Assembly: GCA_963576725.1 (NCBI GenBank)
Contig: OY755238.1
Coordinates: 22,503,845-22,567,844 of the forward strand
From: Azorinus chamasolen
Lineage: Eukaryota > Mollusca > Bivalvia > Cardiida > Solecurtidae
Direction of reading: 5' to 3'
DNA: 64,000 nt
Positions 11,901 through 25,925 of the stretch are shown piece by piece; position 1 is the stretch's first letter; each line of letters starts with the position of its first letter. A program made the translations under genes and the position numbers. The notes under the pieces were generated by a model that saw nothing but the letters and a program-made list of their open reading frames with translations, searched no databases and was not told the origin of the DNA.

Positions 11901-14900
11901 ATCAAAGGCATCAATATGAGGAAATGGATTAAAGCTGGGCTAAAGTAATGCAGAAAGCTGCCAAGAGCTTTTTTACATTATATTAGCCTGTATTTGGCAT
12001 CCATCTGGACCCGAGGGTTATAAAAACCTTTTGCTGGTGTCTGAGTTCAATCAGATTGCTTGCTGAACATCAGATTGCAAGGGGTAAATACGCATATATA
12101 TAATAATTAACCCTTTCCCTTATATAGTTCATGCATTCGCAAACAGAGAAGACCCAGATTAGACGGCTCCTGTGAGGAGCCGTCTGATCAGGGTCTGCTC
12201 TATTTGCATATGGAAATTTATCGATCTGATTATGCAGTTTCAACAACAGTAAATAACAAGATGTGTTTGTGAAACACTATGCCCCCTCATATACTTGACC
12301 TCTGACCTTGAAGGATAACCTTGACCTTGACATGTCACCCCTCAAAATGTGCAGCCTCATGAGATACACAAGCATGCCAAATATCAAGTCTCTATCTCTA
12401 CTGGTCCAAAAGTTATGGCCAATGTTAAAGTTGGCGATTTGACCCATATATTTGACCTCTGACCTTGAAGGATGACCTTGACCTTGACACAGCACCCCTC
12501 AAAATGTGCGGCTTTATGAGATACATATGTATGCCAAATATCAAGTCTCTATCTATACTGGCTCAAAAGTTATGACCAATGTTAAAGTTGCTGACAAACA
12601 AACAGACAAACAGACAAACAGACAAACGGACAAACAGACAAACAGACAAACAGACAGACAGACAGGGCAAAAACAATATGCCCCCGACTATCGTCAATGG
12701 GGGCATAAAAAGTCCCCTTTCCATTTTATTGATTCTGTTTAACCCTTTCCCTCATACATACGTGTTTTCACGCATCTGCAAACAGAGTAGACCCAGATCA
12801 GACGGCTCCTAGAGGAGCCGTCTGATCAGGGTCTGCTCTGTTTGATAATGGAATTTGATAGATCTGTTTCTTTGCTTTCTAAAATGTGTACAATGTTCCA
12901 CCTTCAATATTTCTTTATAATTATTTTATTAATGAATATTCAGTAGGTATTGAAATTTGGACTAAATATAGAACAGGGAAAGGGTTAAGAATATTCATGA
13001 GGTTAAGGAAATCTTAAATAAATGTTAAACAGGGAAAGGGTTAAATAGAGTTAAATAGGTTTCCCTACATTTCCAAACATGAAGCAAATGACAATATTCT
13101 CAGTTTACTACAGACTAAGCTACTTACAGCTTTACATTCTTCCAACTGTCCACTGAGAATTTTAAGCCCCTCCATGACAATCACTCCTGCTATGATTGCG
13201 TTGGTCGTTGCTATTGCAGGTATAATATTCCCAGCCATTGCTGTAAGAAATTAACAACTGCAGTTACAATGCATGAATATAGCTACAGTAATTAGGTTTA
13301 ACCCTTTCCCTGTTCTGCATTTAGGTCAAATTTCAATACCTACTGAATAAACATTAACAAAATAGTTCAAAGAAATATGGAAGGTGGAACATTATTGACA
13401 TTTTGGAAAGCAAAGAAACAGATCTATCAAATTCTATTAGCAAACAGAGCAGACCCTGATCAGACGGCTCCTATAGGAGCCGTCTGATCTGGGTCTACTC
13501 TGTTTGCAAATGTGTGAAAACACGTTTACATGAGGGAAAGGGTTAATACATTTATACACGACCATTCAAATTGAAATCTAGGTACAGTCAAACCTGTCCT
13601 AGCGACACATTGTTTTTAGCGACATCCTGTCAGATGCGACAGTATTTCCTTCCTCCCGATGTATTTTCCTCTATATTTCAACTGCACATAGCGACACACT
13701 GGCAGATGCGACATACGACACTAAATTTGTACTCCCAACTCGGCAAACGACATTGTTTTTAGCGACAATGATCTTTCACTGTATCATTGTGTTTGTACCT
13801 AATTGCCCTCATTAGCGTGTCAAAGGATTAATGCCCAAGGTGATAAGGGATTATCTGGTCTAGTTGGTCTGTTAGTCTCACTACTTTTAGTGTTTTTATA
13901 GCTAGCTACCCAACCATAAAATTTTGATAATGGACTGCGCTTTAATCATCCATTTATTTATACCAGAAATCGGTCATAATGTCGTAATTGGCTATTCTAG
14001 TGATTTACTTGCCAATTTTGTTTCATAACTTGACAAGAAGTTAACCACACCACTTCAAAAGGTTTATTTCATTATAACATAAATTGTATTCTCATAATTA
14101 AGATACAGACATATAGAAATGTGCCTCTGCTTCCCTGTCAAAGACAGGTGTGCTTGGCCTCGTTGTGACAATGGGCCGAAACGCTTCGAAAAACTATGAG
14201 GCCTTCTGATTTTCATGAATTTGTTTTGTGCACAAACGTACTTTTTATTAATAGAATTAATGATAAGGACACTAAAGAAGTAACATTATAAAATAGTTTA
14301 TTCCATTTCAAACCCTAAAAAAGTAATACCTAGATATAAATTTGAAATGTCATCAGTTTTCGCGAAGGATGTTGATCAAAACGACATAGACCCTGGAGCG
14401 GTTGGTTTTGGCCCATGAAATTTTCAACCTGAATTCAAAGACACCCTGTGAGATACGACACTTTTGGCTTTCTCCCAAACTATGTCTCTAAAAACAGGTT
14501 TGACTGTAGTTACAACATGACTGTTATTTGCATACAACTTGAGCCTTGATCAGATCAAGTCAACAGGCTGTGTGAACTATTGTGATACATTTTTAAAAGT
14601 TCACTATTATAGCAATACACAGAAAGGCTCAGGGCGACTGTTTTAGTGTATTAACCCTTTCCTCCATAGGCTATTTTTAGATCCATCCTCTGAATAATTC
14701 TACCAAAAAAGAGCATTTACTAGAGAAAAGGAAAATGTTATAATTGCTTAGTATAGAAACCATTGTGATAAATAGAGCATTTGCTCCTATGGGAGCAAAT
14801 GCTCTATTTATCAAAATGGTTTCAATAGGTGATTTTTACAGAGACATAGAAAGGCGTATTTATGGAGGAAAGGGTTAAAGTTATTTTAACCCTTGCCATT

Positions 14901-17900
14901 ATATAAATGCCTTTTCATACCTTTGCAAACAGTGTAGTCCCAGATCAGATGGCCCCTATCAGGGTCTGCTGTTTGATTATAAAATTATGATAGATCTAGC
15001 TGTAGTTTCTACAAATATCAAATCTCTGTGAATACATGCCATTATAAAAAATCAGCTAATAAATATTCATATGTCATTATTTCTTACATGCATATTCAAC
15101 AGGGAAAGGGTTCTGGAACATGGTAGATTATCTACCAATGAATATTTCAGTAAATTGATTTAGAGAGCTGACCATGAGTTACTTAGAAGATGAGTTTTGA
15201 AAATAATCACTATATAACCATATATGGAAAACTAGCCCAGCAAATGGTAGCCATGTTTTTTTTATTGAAAACTGCTTGAATGAAGCATTCAAGGGGCTTT
15301 AAATCATCTGACCAGGTTTTAACCCCTTCCTTCATATAAATGTTTTTCCATACCTTTGCAACCAGAGTAGACCCAGATCGGACGGCTCCTGATCTGGGTC
15401 TGCTCTGCTTGCTTATGGAGTAATATATACAGCAGAACCCCTCTAATGCAACCACTTAATGAACAAGAGATGTTTGTAAAACATGTATACCCCCCAGACC
15501 CCCTGACCTTTGATCTAGTGACCTCAACTATAGAGGTCATCTAGCGGTCATGACTAATCACCACAGCAACTTTGAAAATCCTAAGCCAAACCACTGATCA
15601 TTTATTGATCTGAAAACATTTCACAAGTTAAGGTCATGGTGACCTTGACCTTTGACCTAGTGACCTCAACAACTATAGGGGTCATCTAGTGGTCACGACC
15701 AACTACCACAGCAAGTTTGAAGATCCCGAACCAAACCATTGAGCAGTTATTAATTGGAAACCATTTCATCAGTTAAGGTCATGATGACCTTGACCTTTGA
15801 CCTCAAAATTAATAAGGGTCATCTAGTTGTCATGACCAACCACCACAGCAAGTTTGAAGATCCTAAGCCAAACCCTTGAGCAGTTATTGATTGGAAACCA
15901 TTTCACCAGTTAAGGTCATGGTGACCTTGACCTTTGACCTAGTGACCTCAAAAACAATAGGGGTTATCTATCGGTCATGACCAACCACCACAGCAAGTTT
16001 GAAGATCCTAAGCCAAACCCTTGAGCAGTTATTGATCGGAAACTATTTCACCAGTTAAGGTCATGATGACCTTGACCTTTGACCTAGTGACCTAAAAAAC
16101 AATAGGGGTCATCTAGTGGTCATTACCAACCACCACAGCAAATTTGAAGATCCTAAGCCAAACCCTTGAGCAGTTATTGATCGCAAACCATTTCACCAGT
16201 TAAGGTCATGGTGACCTTGACCTTTGACCTAGTGACCTAAAAAACAATAGGACTCATCTAGTTGTCATGACCAACCACCTAAGCAAATTTGAAGATCCTA
16301 AGTCAAACCCTTGAGTAGTTATTGATCAGAAACCATTTTACCAGTTAAGGTCATGGTGACCTTGACCTTTGACCTAGTGACCTCAAAAACAATAGGGGTC
16401 ATCCAGTGGTCATGACCAACTACCACTGCAAGTTTGAAGATTCTAAGCTAAACCCTTGAGCAGTTATTGATCGGAAACCATTTAACCAGTTAAGGTCATA
16501 GTGACCTTGACCTTTGACCTTGTGACCTCAAGATATATAGGGGTCATCTAGTGGTCATGACCAACCACCACAGCAAGTTTGAAGATCCCAAGCCAAACCC
16601 TTGAGCAGTTATTGATCGGAAACTATTTTACCATTTTAGGTCATGGTGACCTTGACCTTTGACCTAGTGACCTCAAAAACAATAGGGGTCATCTACTTGT
16701 CATGACCAACCACCACAGCAAGTTTGAAGATTCTAGGCCAAGTTGTTTATTAGTTATCGTTCGGAAACCATCGATCTACCGACCTACCGACCGACCGACA
16801 GACCGACCGACCGACCGACCGACATGTGCAAAGCAATATACCCCCATTTTTTCAAAAGGGGGGTATAATAAGCATGGTCGTCTTTATAAGCAGGGGGTTG
16901 CTTAATGCAGGGCAAAAGTAATACAGAAAGCTCCTCAAGGAGCTTTCTGCGTTACTTTTGTCCTGCATTAAGCTACCACCTGCATCTAAAACCCAGAATT
17001 ATACCTTTTTAGGTGGTCCCATTAGCGGGTTTTACTGTACAGATTCTACCATAGCCAAACTATCCTTTGTACACATATGCCAATATAGCATTACTCATTA
17101 ATGTTCATGGAGTTAGTCTGCGTACATATACCATTATAAGCATTACTAATTAAAGTTCATGGTGTCAGTCTTTCTTACATGAATATTCAACAAGGAAAGG
17201 GTTAACAATGTGCACACTTCCTATTGATGATAACCTTTCCATAAACATTCACTAAATCCAGTTAAAAGTGCTGAGAAATAATCAGGACAAGAAGTGCCCA
17301 ACATCTTGATTCCTATACAACCCCAAAACTTCTTTTGTAGGGGTTAAACAATGCAAATAAGGGTCACTGACACCAAATTACATCTGATTAATACTTACAT
17401 TTAATATCGAACCTTGTTTTTACTGCTATACCAAATATATGGGCACGTATATTAGCAGCACAGACAACAAAGTCCATCGCCTGATCATCATCCTTGTCCC
17501 AGACGAGCATTCCACCATCACCCTGATTGTGTAGCTCCTGTTTCAGGTGTGACAGACACGTAGACAGAATGTCGGCACACTCCTGGACAGTCCACAGTCT
17601 CTGGTCCCTCATAGCACTACTGTTACCGCTTGCACCATTCTCAACTGGAACAAATACATGTACATGTATACAGCGATGTGGCTTCAAAGGTCCATAAACT
17701 TCACTATCAAGATAGCAACACGTCTTTGCACAGTAAGTAATCATCTGCAAAAACTGTCATCTCCTTTAATTATCAAAATTATTTTTTCTTAACTCTTTGC
17801 ATGCTAGCGAAGAAACTGTGATTACCCATGCAAACAGTTTGGATCCAGATGAGACGCCGCATAATGCGGCGTCTCATCAGGATCCAAACTGTTTGTCATA

Positions 17901-20900
17901 TTGACCATATTTTTGCAAAGAAAATTTATTTTAAGAATTGAAGCAGACGACAATTGTTGCAGACGAAAAATTACTTAGTGTGCAAAGAGTTAAAAAATAA
18001 AATCAGAGTGACAAACAGGTGGATCCTGATAAGACAGAGAGTTACTCTGTATTTCATCTGGATCCAAAGTGTTTGCATGGATTATCATGAAATGGCCGCT
18101 TGCATGAAACTGTATAGAGATTCTTTAACAGGAAATACTGCTATTAAATATCAAATTTCTAATAGGATGAAATAATTATATAGACATTATATCAACATAA
18201 GGTTTGGTGGAGAAATGACATTTTTTGTACACATCTATATCTATAGCTCTAGTGTAGGTAGCACATTGTACAGTCAGATCTCGATACAATGACCATGTTC
18301 GTTCCCATATAATACCTGTATAATACCTGTTCAATATTAATGGAAGATATAATGACATCTTGCATATTTATTAGCTGAATTTTTATCATGTATGTTTTTC
18401 AAGGGTTTTGCTTTGACAACAACTGTAGAATCAGATTTATGTCATGTCATAAGCAAACAGAGCAGACCCTGATCAGAAGGCTCCTACATCCTACAGATGG
18501 GTCTACTCTGTTTGCAAAGGCATATAAAAATGTTTATATGAAGGAAAGGGTTGATACCTCCACAGCTTACCTGTACTTGGGAGGTTGTTCCAGTCCAAAG
18601 GTGTAGGAGGTCTTCTCTTCTTCCATAGGGCCTCCATTGACAGCAAGTATTTGATGTCATCACGGAACATCTGAAAACGATGCACATGCTTCAATGCTCT
18701 AACTGGACTCTTTGTATGCATGGTAAATTGTCAAAGTCAAATGTCAAATGTGTCTATATTTTGACACCTCTTTGAATAAATATACTGAAAGGAAAACAAG
18801 AGCTGTGTGCGGCACCAACGCTTGTCTGCTTTGGTACTTGTCCAGCTAAATTTAAAAAAATTGAAAAACGATAAAGGGCCATAACTCCAAAATTTTGAAA
18901 TCAAGAGTTATGGTTCTTATAAAGGGGCATTCCCCTCAATGAGATCTACTAACATATGAAGTTTCATGTTGATACCTCTTATACTTTTCAAGTAATGAGC
19001 TACATTAAAGTTTTTGCAACGACTACGACCCAGTGATCACAATAGCTCGACTTTTCTTCGAAACAGATAAGCTAAAAATAAGAATTGTGTAGTTTTGAAA
19101 CCATTGTGATAAATAAAGTATTTGCTCCTAAGGAGCAAAATTAATGCTCTATCACAGTAGTTTCAACTAGATGTGTTTGTGAAACACTATGCCCCAGATA
19201 TGACCTTTGAACTTGATGTATGACCATGACCTTAATAAGTCCCCCTGAAATGTTAAGGCCTCCTTAAGTTGCAGATGCATGCAAAGTTTGAAGGATGTTG
19301 AAACAGATTGATCTCAAAATTATCTCAAATCTAACTTTGACCCATAATTTGACCTTTGACCTTGATGTATGACAGTGACCTTAATAAGTCACCCCTAAAA
19401 ATGTTTGCCTCCAGAAGTTGCACATGCATGCCAAGTTTGAAGTATGTACAGTAAAACCTCTCTATAACAGCCACTAAATGGTGTTGATTAGTTGGTATTT
19501 CAGGCAGGTGGCTGCTTAGTTTTACTTTCACCTTGCTGTAAATAGCCACCTGCCTTTGACACAAAATATTTAATATAATTTAGTGGCTGTTATAGAGAAG
19601 TTTTACTGTATAAGCAATGGTTACAAACAGACAGGTCAAAAGCAACATTCCCCCCCCTCCCTTTTGATGGGGAAGGGGGGGGGGATAAAAAGTGTCATTT
19701 ACAGAGGGCATCAAAAGGTGTCATATCAATATGAGGGAATGGGTAATAAAAAATTGAATCTCATGATTGTATCAATTGTATCGACAATATATAACATAGG
19801 AAATGTAAGACAATTAGTAGATAATCAGATATGTATCATATTTCAGCAAATAAAGCAGACCCTGGTCAGTCAGCTCGTACAGGAGTCTACTCTGTCGGGA
19901 AAAGCATTAAAAAGGTTGATTATTAAACATGTTAAATTTTTAAAAATCTCAGAGTTGGGTAGTTTTAAATTTTTACTTTGTTAAATATTTTCTGGGCATC
20001 ATATCCAACTTCCTGAGCCCAGGCCCTTGTTGACTTTCTCTGTATCCCTCCAGTGGCCCCTTCCTTTGCCTCGGTCTCCAGTGCATTCTGGCCGGCCTCA
20101 GCTGAAACACAATTGATTTTACCATACATATAACAAATATTCCACTAAATCATCTGGAAATAACATAAAAGTACAAAAAGAGTCTTTTTAAACTCTTGTT
20201 AGGATCACTTTTCAGCCTTGCAGCACCTTAAAACTTTCCCTGTTCTACATTTATTCCAAATTTCAATACTTACTGAATATTCATGGAGAGAATAGTTATA
20301 ATGAAATATTGAAGGTGGATTATTGTAGTTTTTAGAAACTTAAGAAACAAATTTTTCAAATTCCATAAGCAAACAGTGCAGACCCTGATCAAACGGCTCC
20401 AACAGGAGCTGTTTAATCTGGGTCTAATCTGTTTGCAAATGTGAGATAACACATTTATATGAGGGAAAGGATTTAACCTAAACTCTTCTATCCATCTATT
20501 TAACTCATTCTTTCCTACTGACGCCTTAGTGCACCTCTGTAAAAGTCAATGTTGGAAAACATTGTGATAAATAGAGCATTTGCTCCTTTTGGAGCAAATG
20601 CTCTATTTATCACAATGGTTTCTTAACTACACAATTCTAAAATTCTCCTTTTCTATCGTTACTGCTCCTTTTAGGTAGATTATTCAAAGAGGTTGGGTCT
20701 AAAAATAGTTTAGGAGGGAATGAGTTAATACAAAATGCAAAAGGTAAAATACTTTACCTGTCAGTTCAGGATCCTCTGTGTCAGGGGAAACATCCTGGTC
20801 AGGATCCTCCTCTCCAAACAGTTGACTGGAAAAAACACAAGAGCATAAATTCAAACTAGAAATGTTTACGGGGTACAATGGAATAGAGATGCCCAACTCC

Positions 20901-23900
20901 TAGTTGAAGGTACAGTAAAACCTCTCTATAACAGCCACTAAATTGGAACAAGTATTTTGTGTTAAAGGCAGGTGGATGCTTAAAGCAAAGTGAAAGTAAA
21001 ACAGAACGCTCCTATAGGAGAATTCTGTTTTACTTTCACCTTACTTTAAAAAACGCTAAACCATAAATTCAAACTAAAAATGTATACGGGGTACAATGGG
21101 ACAGGGTTGCCCAACTCCTAGTTGAAGGTACAGTTAAAGCTCTCTATAACGGCCACTAAATTGGAATAAGTATTTTGTGTTAAAGGCAGGTGGGTGCTTA
21201 AAGCAAGGTGAAAGTAACACCCCCCCCCCCCCCTCAATTTGGAACTGTTTAGTTTTAATTGGAAATAACACTTTTTGCCTCCATCCAAAACTGCATTTTC
21301 CGAATCTCTTATTTCTCACTTAAATTCATTTTTTTGTATTCAGTTACCGCTTGAATGCTGAATATTTAAAATAGAATCATGAATGGTCAACAATTGAATT
21401 ATGACAGAATCCATTTTAGTGGTATAAAAGGATTAATTTTGCATTAAAATTTTGATTGACAGGTTGTGCAGATGCTAATCATTAACCTCCGATCTGATAT
21501 TTCTTAGCTTCAAGGGGTTAAATTACCATAGATTACTTAACTCTTTCCATCATACAAATGCATTTGCAAACAGAGTAGACCCAGATCAGATAGCTCCTAT
21601 AGGAGCAGTCTCATAAGGGTCTGCTCTGTTTGCTTTTGACATGGTATAGATCAAATTATACAGTTTGTGTCAAAGCCAAAAAATTCCTTGAAAACTTAAC
21701 ATTATGAAAATTCAGTTAATAAATATTCATGATGTAATTTTTTTTTACATAAATATTAATGGAGTAAAGGGCTAAATTTAGCCTTCTACCTAGCGCAGCT
21801 GGTAGCCATCATCCTGGAATGTGTTAACCCTTCTCCAGCTGAATTTTAAAATACATTTCTCCTTCTTTACCCATGCTGTTGTATATCTTCATTGCGTACA
21901 CGTATTTCGCTGTGCAATCACTGCTGTTGAGTGCACTGGTTGCACAATCAACTTGTATATAGTGCAGACCCTGATGAGACAGCTCCTGCAGGAGCTGTCT
22001 CATCTGGGTCTTCACTATTTACAGGTAGGTATATTGACGTAAATAGCAAGCGAAGGGTTAATAGTATCTTGCAGTACTTAATAATGAATAATTTTTATAG
22101 TTTAATTATCAAAATGGATTGGTCCATCAGTTTAACAATAGAGTTGATTTGGTATAAAAATCCCCTTAAATGTACAATTTGTGAGAGGATTTGAAATGAC
22201 AAACAGTGCAGACTATACTTTTTGAAAATACCAGTACATAAGTTTCCAGCAAACAGTTTGCAAATTATACCATAAAATTCATTCATTTGGGCGCAAACAG
22301 TAATTCAACGATTTTCTACACAAAACTGATTTTCAAACAGTATCAGTTCCTAAAGGCATGGCACTCTTACTTAAAGAGATGTTTTGCCCAGACCACACAG
22401 TGTATGGGTTCTGAGGGGGTGTTCCTGATTGTACAACCTGGGAATGTCTTCTGAGGTGGTTTTGGTATGCATTCATAGCATTCTGTAAGACCCTGAAATC
22501 AAAAGGAAAACAATATTCACCAAATGATTCAATCTTCTGCCTGATGAATATTCATGTAAGATTACATGCATTCTGAATATTAATTAACCCTTTCCCTCAT
22601 ATAAACAAATTTCCTTAATTTTCAATCAGAGTAGACCCAGATCAGACAGCTCCTATAAGAGCCATCTGATCAGAGTCAGCTCTGTTTGCTTTTGACATGA
22701 TATACATCTGATTCTACAGTTTTTGTCAAGGGAAACTATTTCCTTGAGAAATTTATATTATAAAACTTCGGCTAATAAATATGTATAATGTCATAATTTC
22801 TTACATGAATATTGAACAGGGAAATGGTTATGTTGATCCTAGTAAAGAAAATATTACATTAATAAGGATGAAATCCTTGAAATCACAAATAAGCTCAATT
22901 TATCTATACATGTATAGTAAAACAAGAAATAACGCTAATAGAAAAGAAATTGTTGCGGTACTGCTGATATGGAAGCGAAAGTACAGCCACTGCAATTCAT
23001 GTTAAATGCTATACGGATTACTCGGATCTCTAGGTAAGACGGGTGTATAGAAATGCAGTTCACATTTCATCCCGTACACGGTGTCGATATAAAAATTGCC
23101 CTCTCCCTCCCTATCGGCGGAGAGGTAACTGATCAATGAAAAACCACAACAGGTTTTCTAGTTGGGAAGTCTTCGATATTGGCGGAAAAGAAATTTAAAA
23201 TTATAGACAAGCTATTGCTGCTGTAGAAACGCCAATGTGTTGGGAAAACAATGTTTGACTAAACATCGGGAATGAGGTTAATATCCGCGGATACGAGTTA
23301 ATGCTTTTGTGGCTGATTTTTAGGCTTGCGCAACTCATGTTCGTGGATATGTACTTCATATCTGGTCAAATCCGGTGTTTAGTAATACCAATATTCTTTC
23401 GTGTTTTCTTTGGAGTATATTCAATAATTCAAGCTTTTAAAAGGTTGATCTTGTGTAGACAAGCAGAAGTTATCTTACAAAGCGAAGTATTATTAAATGC
23501 ATGAAAAGTAAATAAATACATGAACATTTTACAACAAAACTAGTTCAGAATTGAAGAGAACTATTTTTTCTTGTGCAGGTTTACAAGAAATAGTGAACTC
23601 TTTGCCATAAAAAGAAAAGCGTCCGATCGCTATATTGCATTCTTTGAAAGCAATAAAAACCCTAAATTGTTCTGTCATAAAATTCCGGTTTAGAGAAGTT
23701 CTACTATAAACTATACTGAGGTTTTCTCACCTTTTTAATGACTGATACCTGGCCTAGGTAACCTGCAGTGCCACTCTCAATAAGTGGCCTGTCAGCAGCT
23801 AGACACATTCTGTTAACATGGTTCCTTGCCGCTGAAACAGAAGATGAAAAGGTCTTAAACGACATTCAACCCTTTATTTGATGAATATTCATGTAAGAAA

Positions 23901-25790
23901 TAATGACATCATGAAAATAAATTACACAATTTTTTATGATGGCATACGAACACACAAATGTTTGGCCATGGTTGAGCAGACCCTTATCAGATGAGTCATG
24001 ACTCTTACAGGAGCCATATTTATAATCTGGGTCTTCTGTTAGTAAAGGTGTCTTTATTCGGTATAGGTTAGCCTCTTGTCTCCTATTAACCCTTTCCTCC
24101 ATAGGCTATTTTTAGACCCAACCACTTTGAATAAATCTACCGAAAAGGAGCATTAACTAGAGAAAAGTAAAATTTTAGAATTTCATAGTTTGAACCATTG
24201 TGATAAATAGAGCATTTGCTACTATAGGAGCAAATGCTCTATCTATCACAATGGTTTCAAGAAGTGGTTATTACAGAGGTGTAGAAAGGCGTATTTATGG
24301 AGAAAAGGCTTAATAAATCTGTGATTAAATTTACAAACAGCTCAGATCAAGATGAGCCACCAAGTAATCAAGATGAGCCACCAAGTAATTCATCTCATGT
24401 TCCAAAAACATCGACAATATGACAGCATTTTTGCAGAATTTTTTTTTAATTACTACTTGTACTTTAAAACAAAGAGGACAAAAACTGACAAGAAATTTAC
24501 CTAGTTAGATAAAGATTAATCCACACTGACTCATGGTATACTGTTGGATATATTTTAATCCTTTACCTGTCCAATATTCATGTAAAAAATAATGACATAA
24601 TGAATATTTATCAGCTAAATTTTTATAATGTAAACTTTTAAATGGATTTTTTTTTATTTGAAAAAAATTAGATTCTATATCATGTCATAAGCAAACAGAG
24701 CAGACCCTGATCAGACGGCTCCTACATGAAATCCTTTACAGTAGAACCCCTCTAACCGGACATTAAATTTAGTACAGTAAAGTTCCGCTTAACGACCGGT
24801 CCGAAAATACGACCAATCTGAAAATACGACCACTTTTTAAAAGAACGGAATATTTTCCTTCATATTTTATTGCCCGTAGGGTCCGTTATTGAGACCGTCC
24901 CGCTATTACGTAATACGACCACTAATCCCAGAACAAAAGGACCACTTAGTGTTGTTTAAAGGTCCGATATTAAGGGCAGACACTCAGTGGAATTTCACAC
25001 CTCGCCGGTGAAAAACACATCAAAGTTATTCAAACAATCATTTTACCGAAAGTTGACAAGAAAAAATCATCATGTTGCTGTATAAATTATCGGTGTTTTT
25101 GGCGATCAAATACAATAAGGGTTCACAGTTTTACTCTACTGTACATTGCAATATGGACTTACTGAGTTGCCAAGAGTATGTTTCCATTTCAATACAGCCT
25201 ATTTAAATGTCTTTTGCAATTATTTGATGCGTGTAAATGCCTCATTATTTAGTTCAGCAGCCATTTGCAAAAATGTAAACATTAAACAGGAAATAAGTCA
25301 TAAAACATCATTAGAAAATTCCCCACTCAGAGCCTAGTCGGAGGTAATATGCTAACACAGAAAAAGGGTGTGTACTCTTTGACCAATCAAATGAAATTTG
25401 AAACCCCATCACAGTTGACCTTTCATTTTCTGAAAACACTGTGACCCTTTCATTTACTGAAAACAGTGACAGCCAATTTTAATCGGATTAGGGGTTTGAC
25501 TAGCCCAGAGGCAATTAACATATCTTCCTTACGCAATTTATATCCTGTCAACAAGCTTGTTTAATGAAAAATACTTGAATGTTGGAAATCCTCGAATTTT
25601 GCTGAATTTTGATATACCCGACACACTTCCACAATACACGATCTGGAGGTGATTCACATGTGTTTGTAATTTGAATATAAACAGTCGTGTTTGTGCAGAT
25701 CTGTCCAATAGGTAAATATATCAATAGGTAAAACCCTATCTATCTATCTATCTCTGTCTGTCTGTCTGTCTGTCTGTATATCTATCTATA

Positions 25791-25865
<75 letters not shown>

Positions 25866-25873
25866 TATCTATA

Positions 25874-25925
<52 letters not shown>

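Larger units (their letters stand above)
15430..17037. mobile_element. F3 TA-MITE carrying a nested HEL element
   Basis: CAGCAGAACCCCTCTAATGC to GCGGGTTTTACTG, TA on both sides. Its own palindrome (TTAATGCAGGGCAAAAGT, apex GCTCCTCAAGGAGC) lies to the right of the HEL insertion. Confidence 0.75.
15319..17205. mobile_element. TTAA-B MITE split by an F3 MITE that itself carries an HEL element
   Basis: The outer left part (TTAACCCCTTCCTTCATA) stops at 15429 and resumes at 17038 (cagattctaccatagccaaa), ending caaggaaagggttaa. Confidence 0.7.
18755..19747. mobile_element. TTAA-C MITE broken up by two HEL-type insertions, UBA2 intron 8
   Basis: Pieces of one TTAA-C copy (cctctttgaataaatata; gaattgtgtagttttgaaacc with hairpin; gtcatttacagagggcatc to the end) are separated by insertions at about 18796-19070 and 19167-19688. 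Confidence 0.6.

Noticed and set aside
17388..17750. A separate 120-residue protein
   Set aside because: Only 17399-17644 is coding; it is UBA2 exon 10. The rest is intron on both sides.
18484..18721. Two minus-strand frames of 67-72 codons
   Set aside because: One contains UBA2 exon 9 read through its splice sites; the other is a different phase of the same DNA.
23866..24102. 78-codon minus-strand frame near exon 5
   Set aside because: Falls across a TTAA-B MITE.
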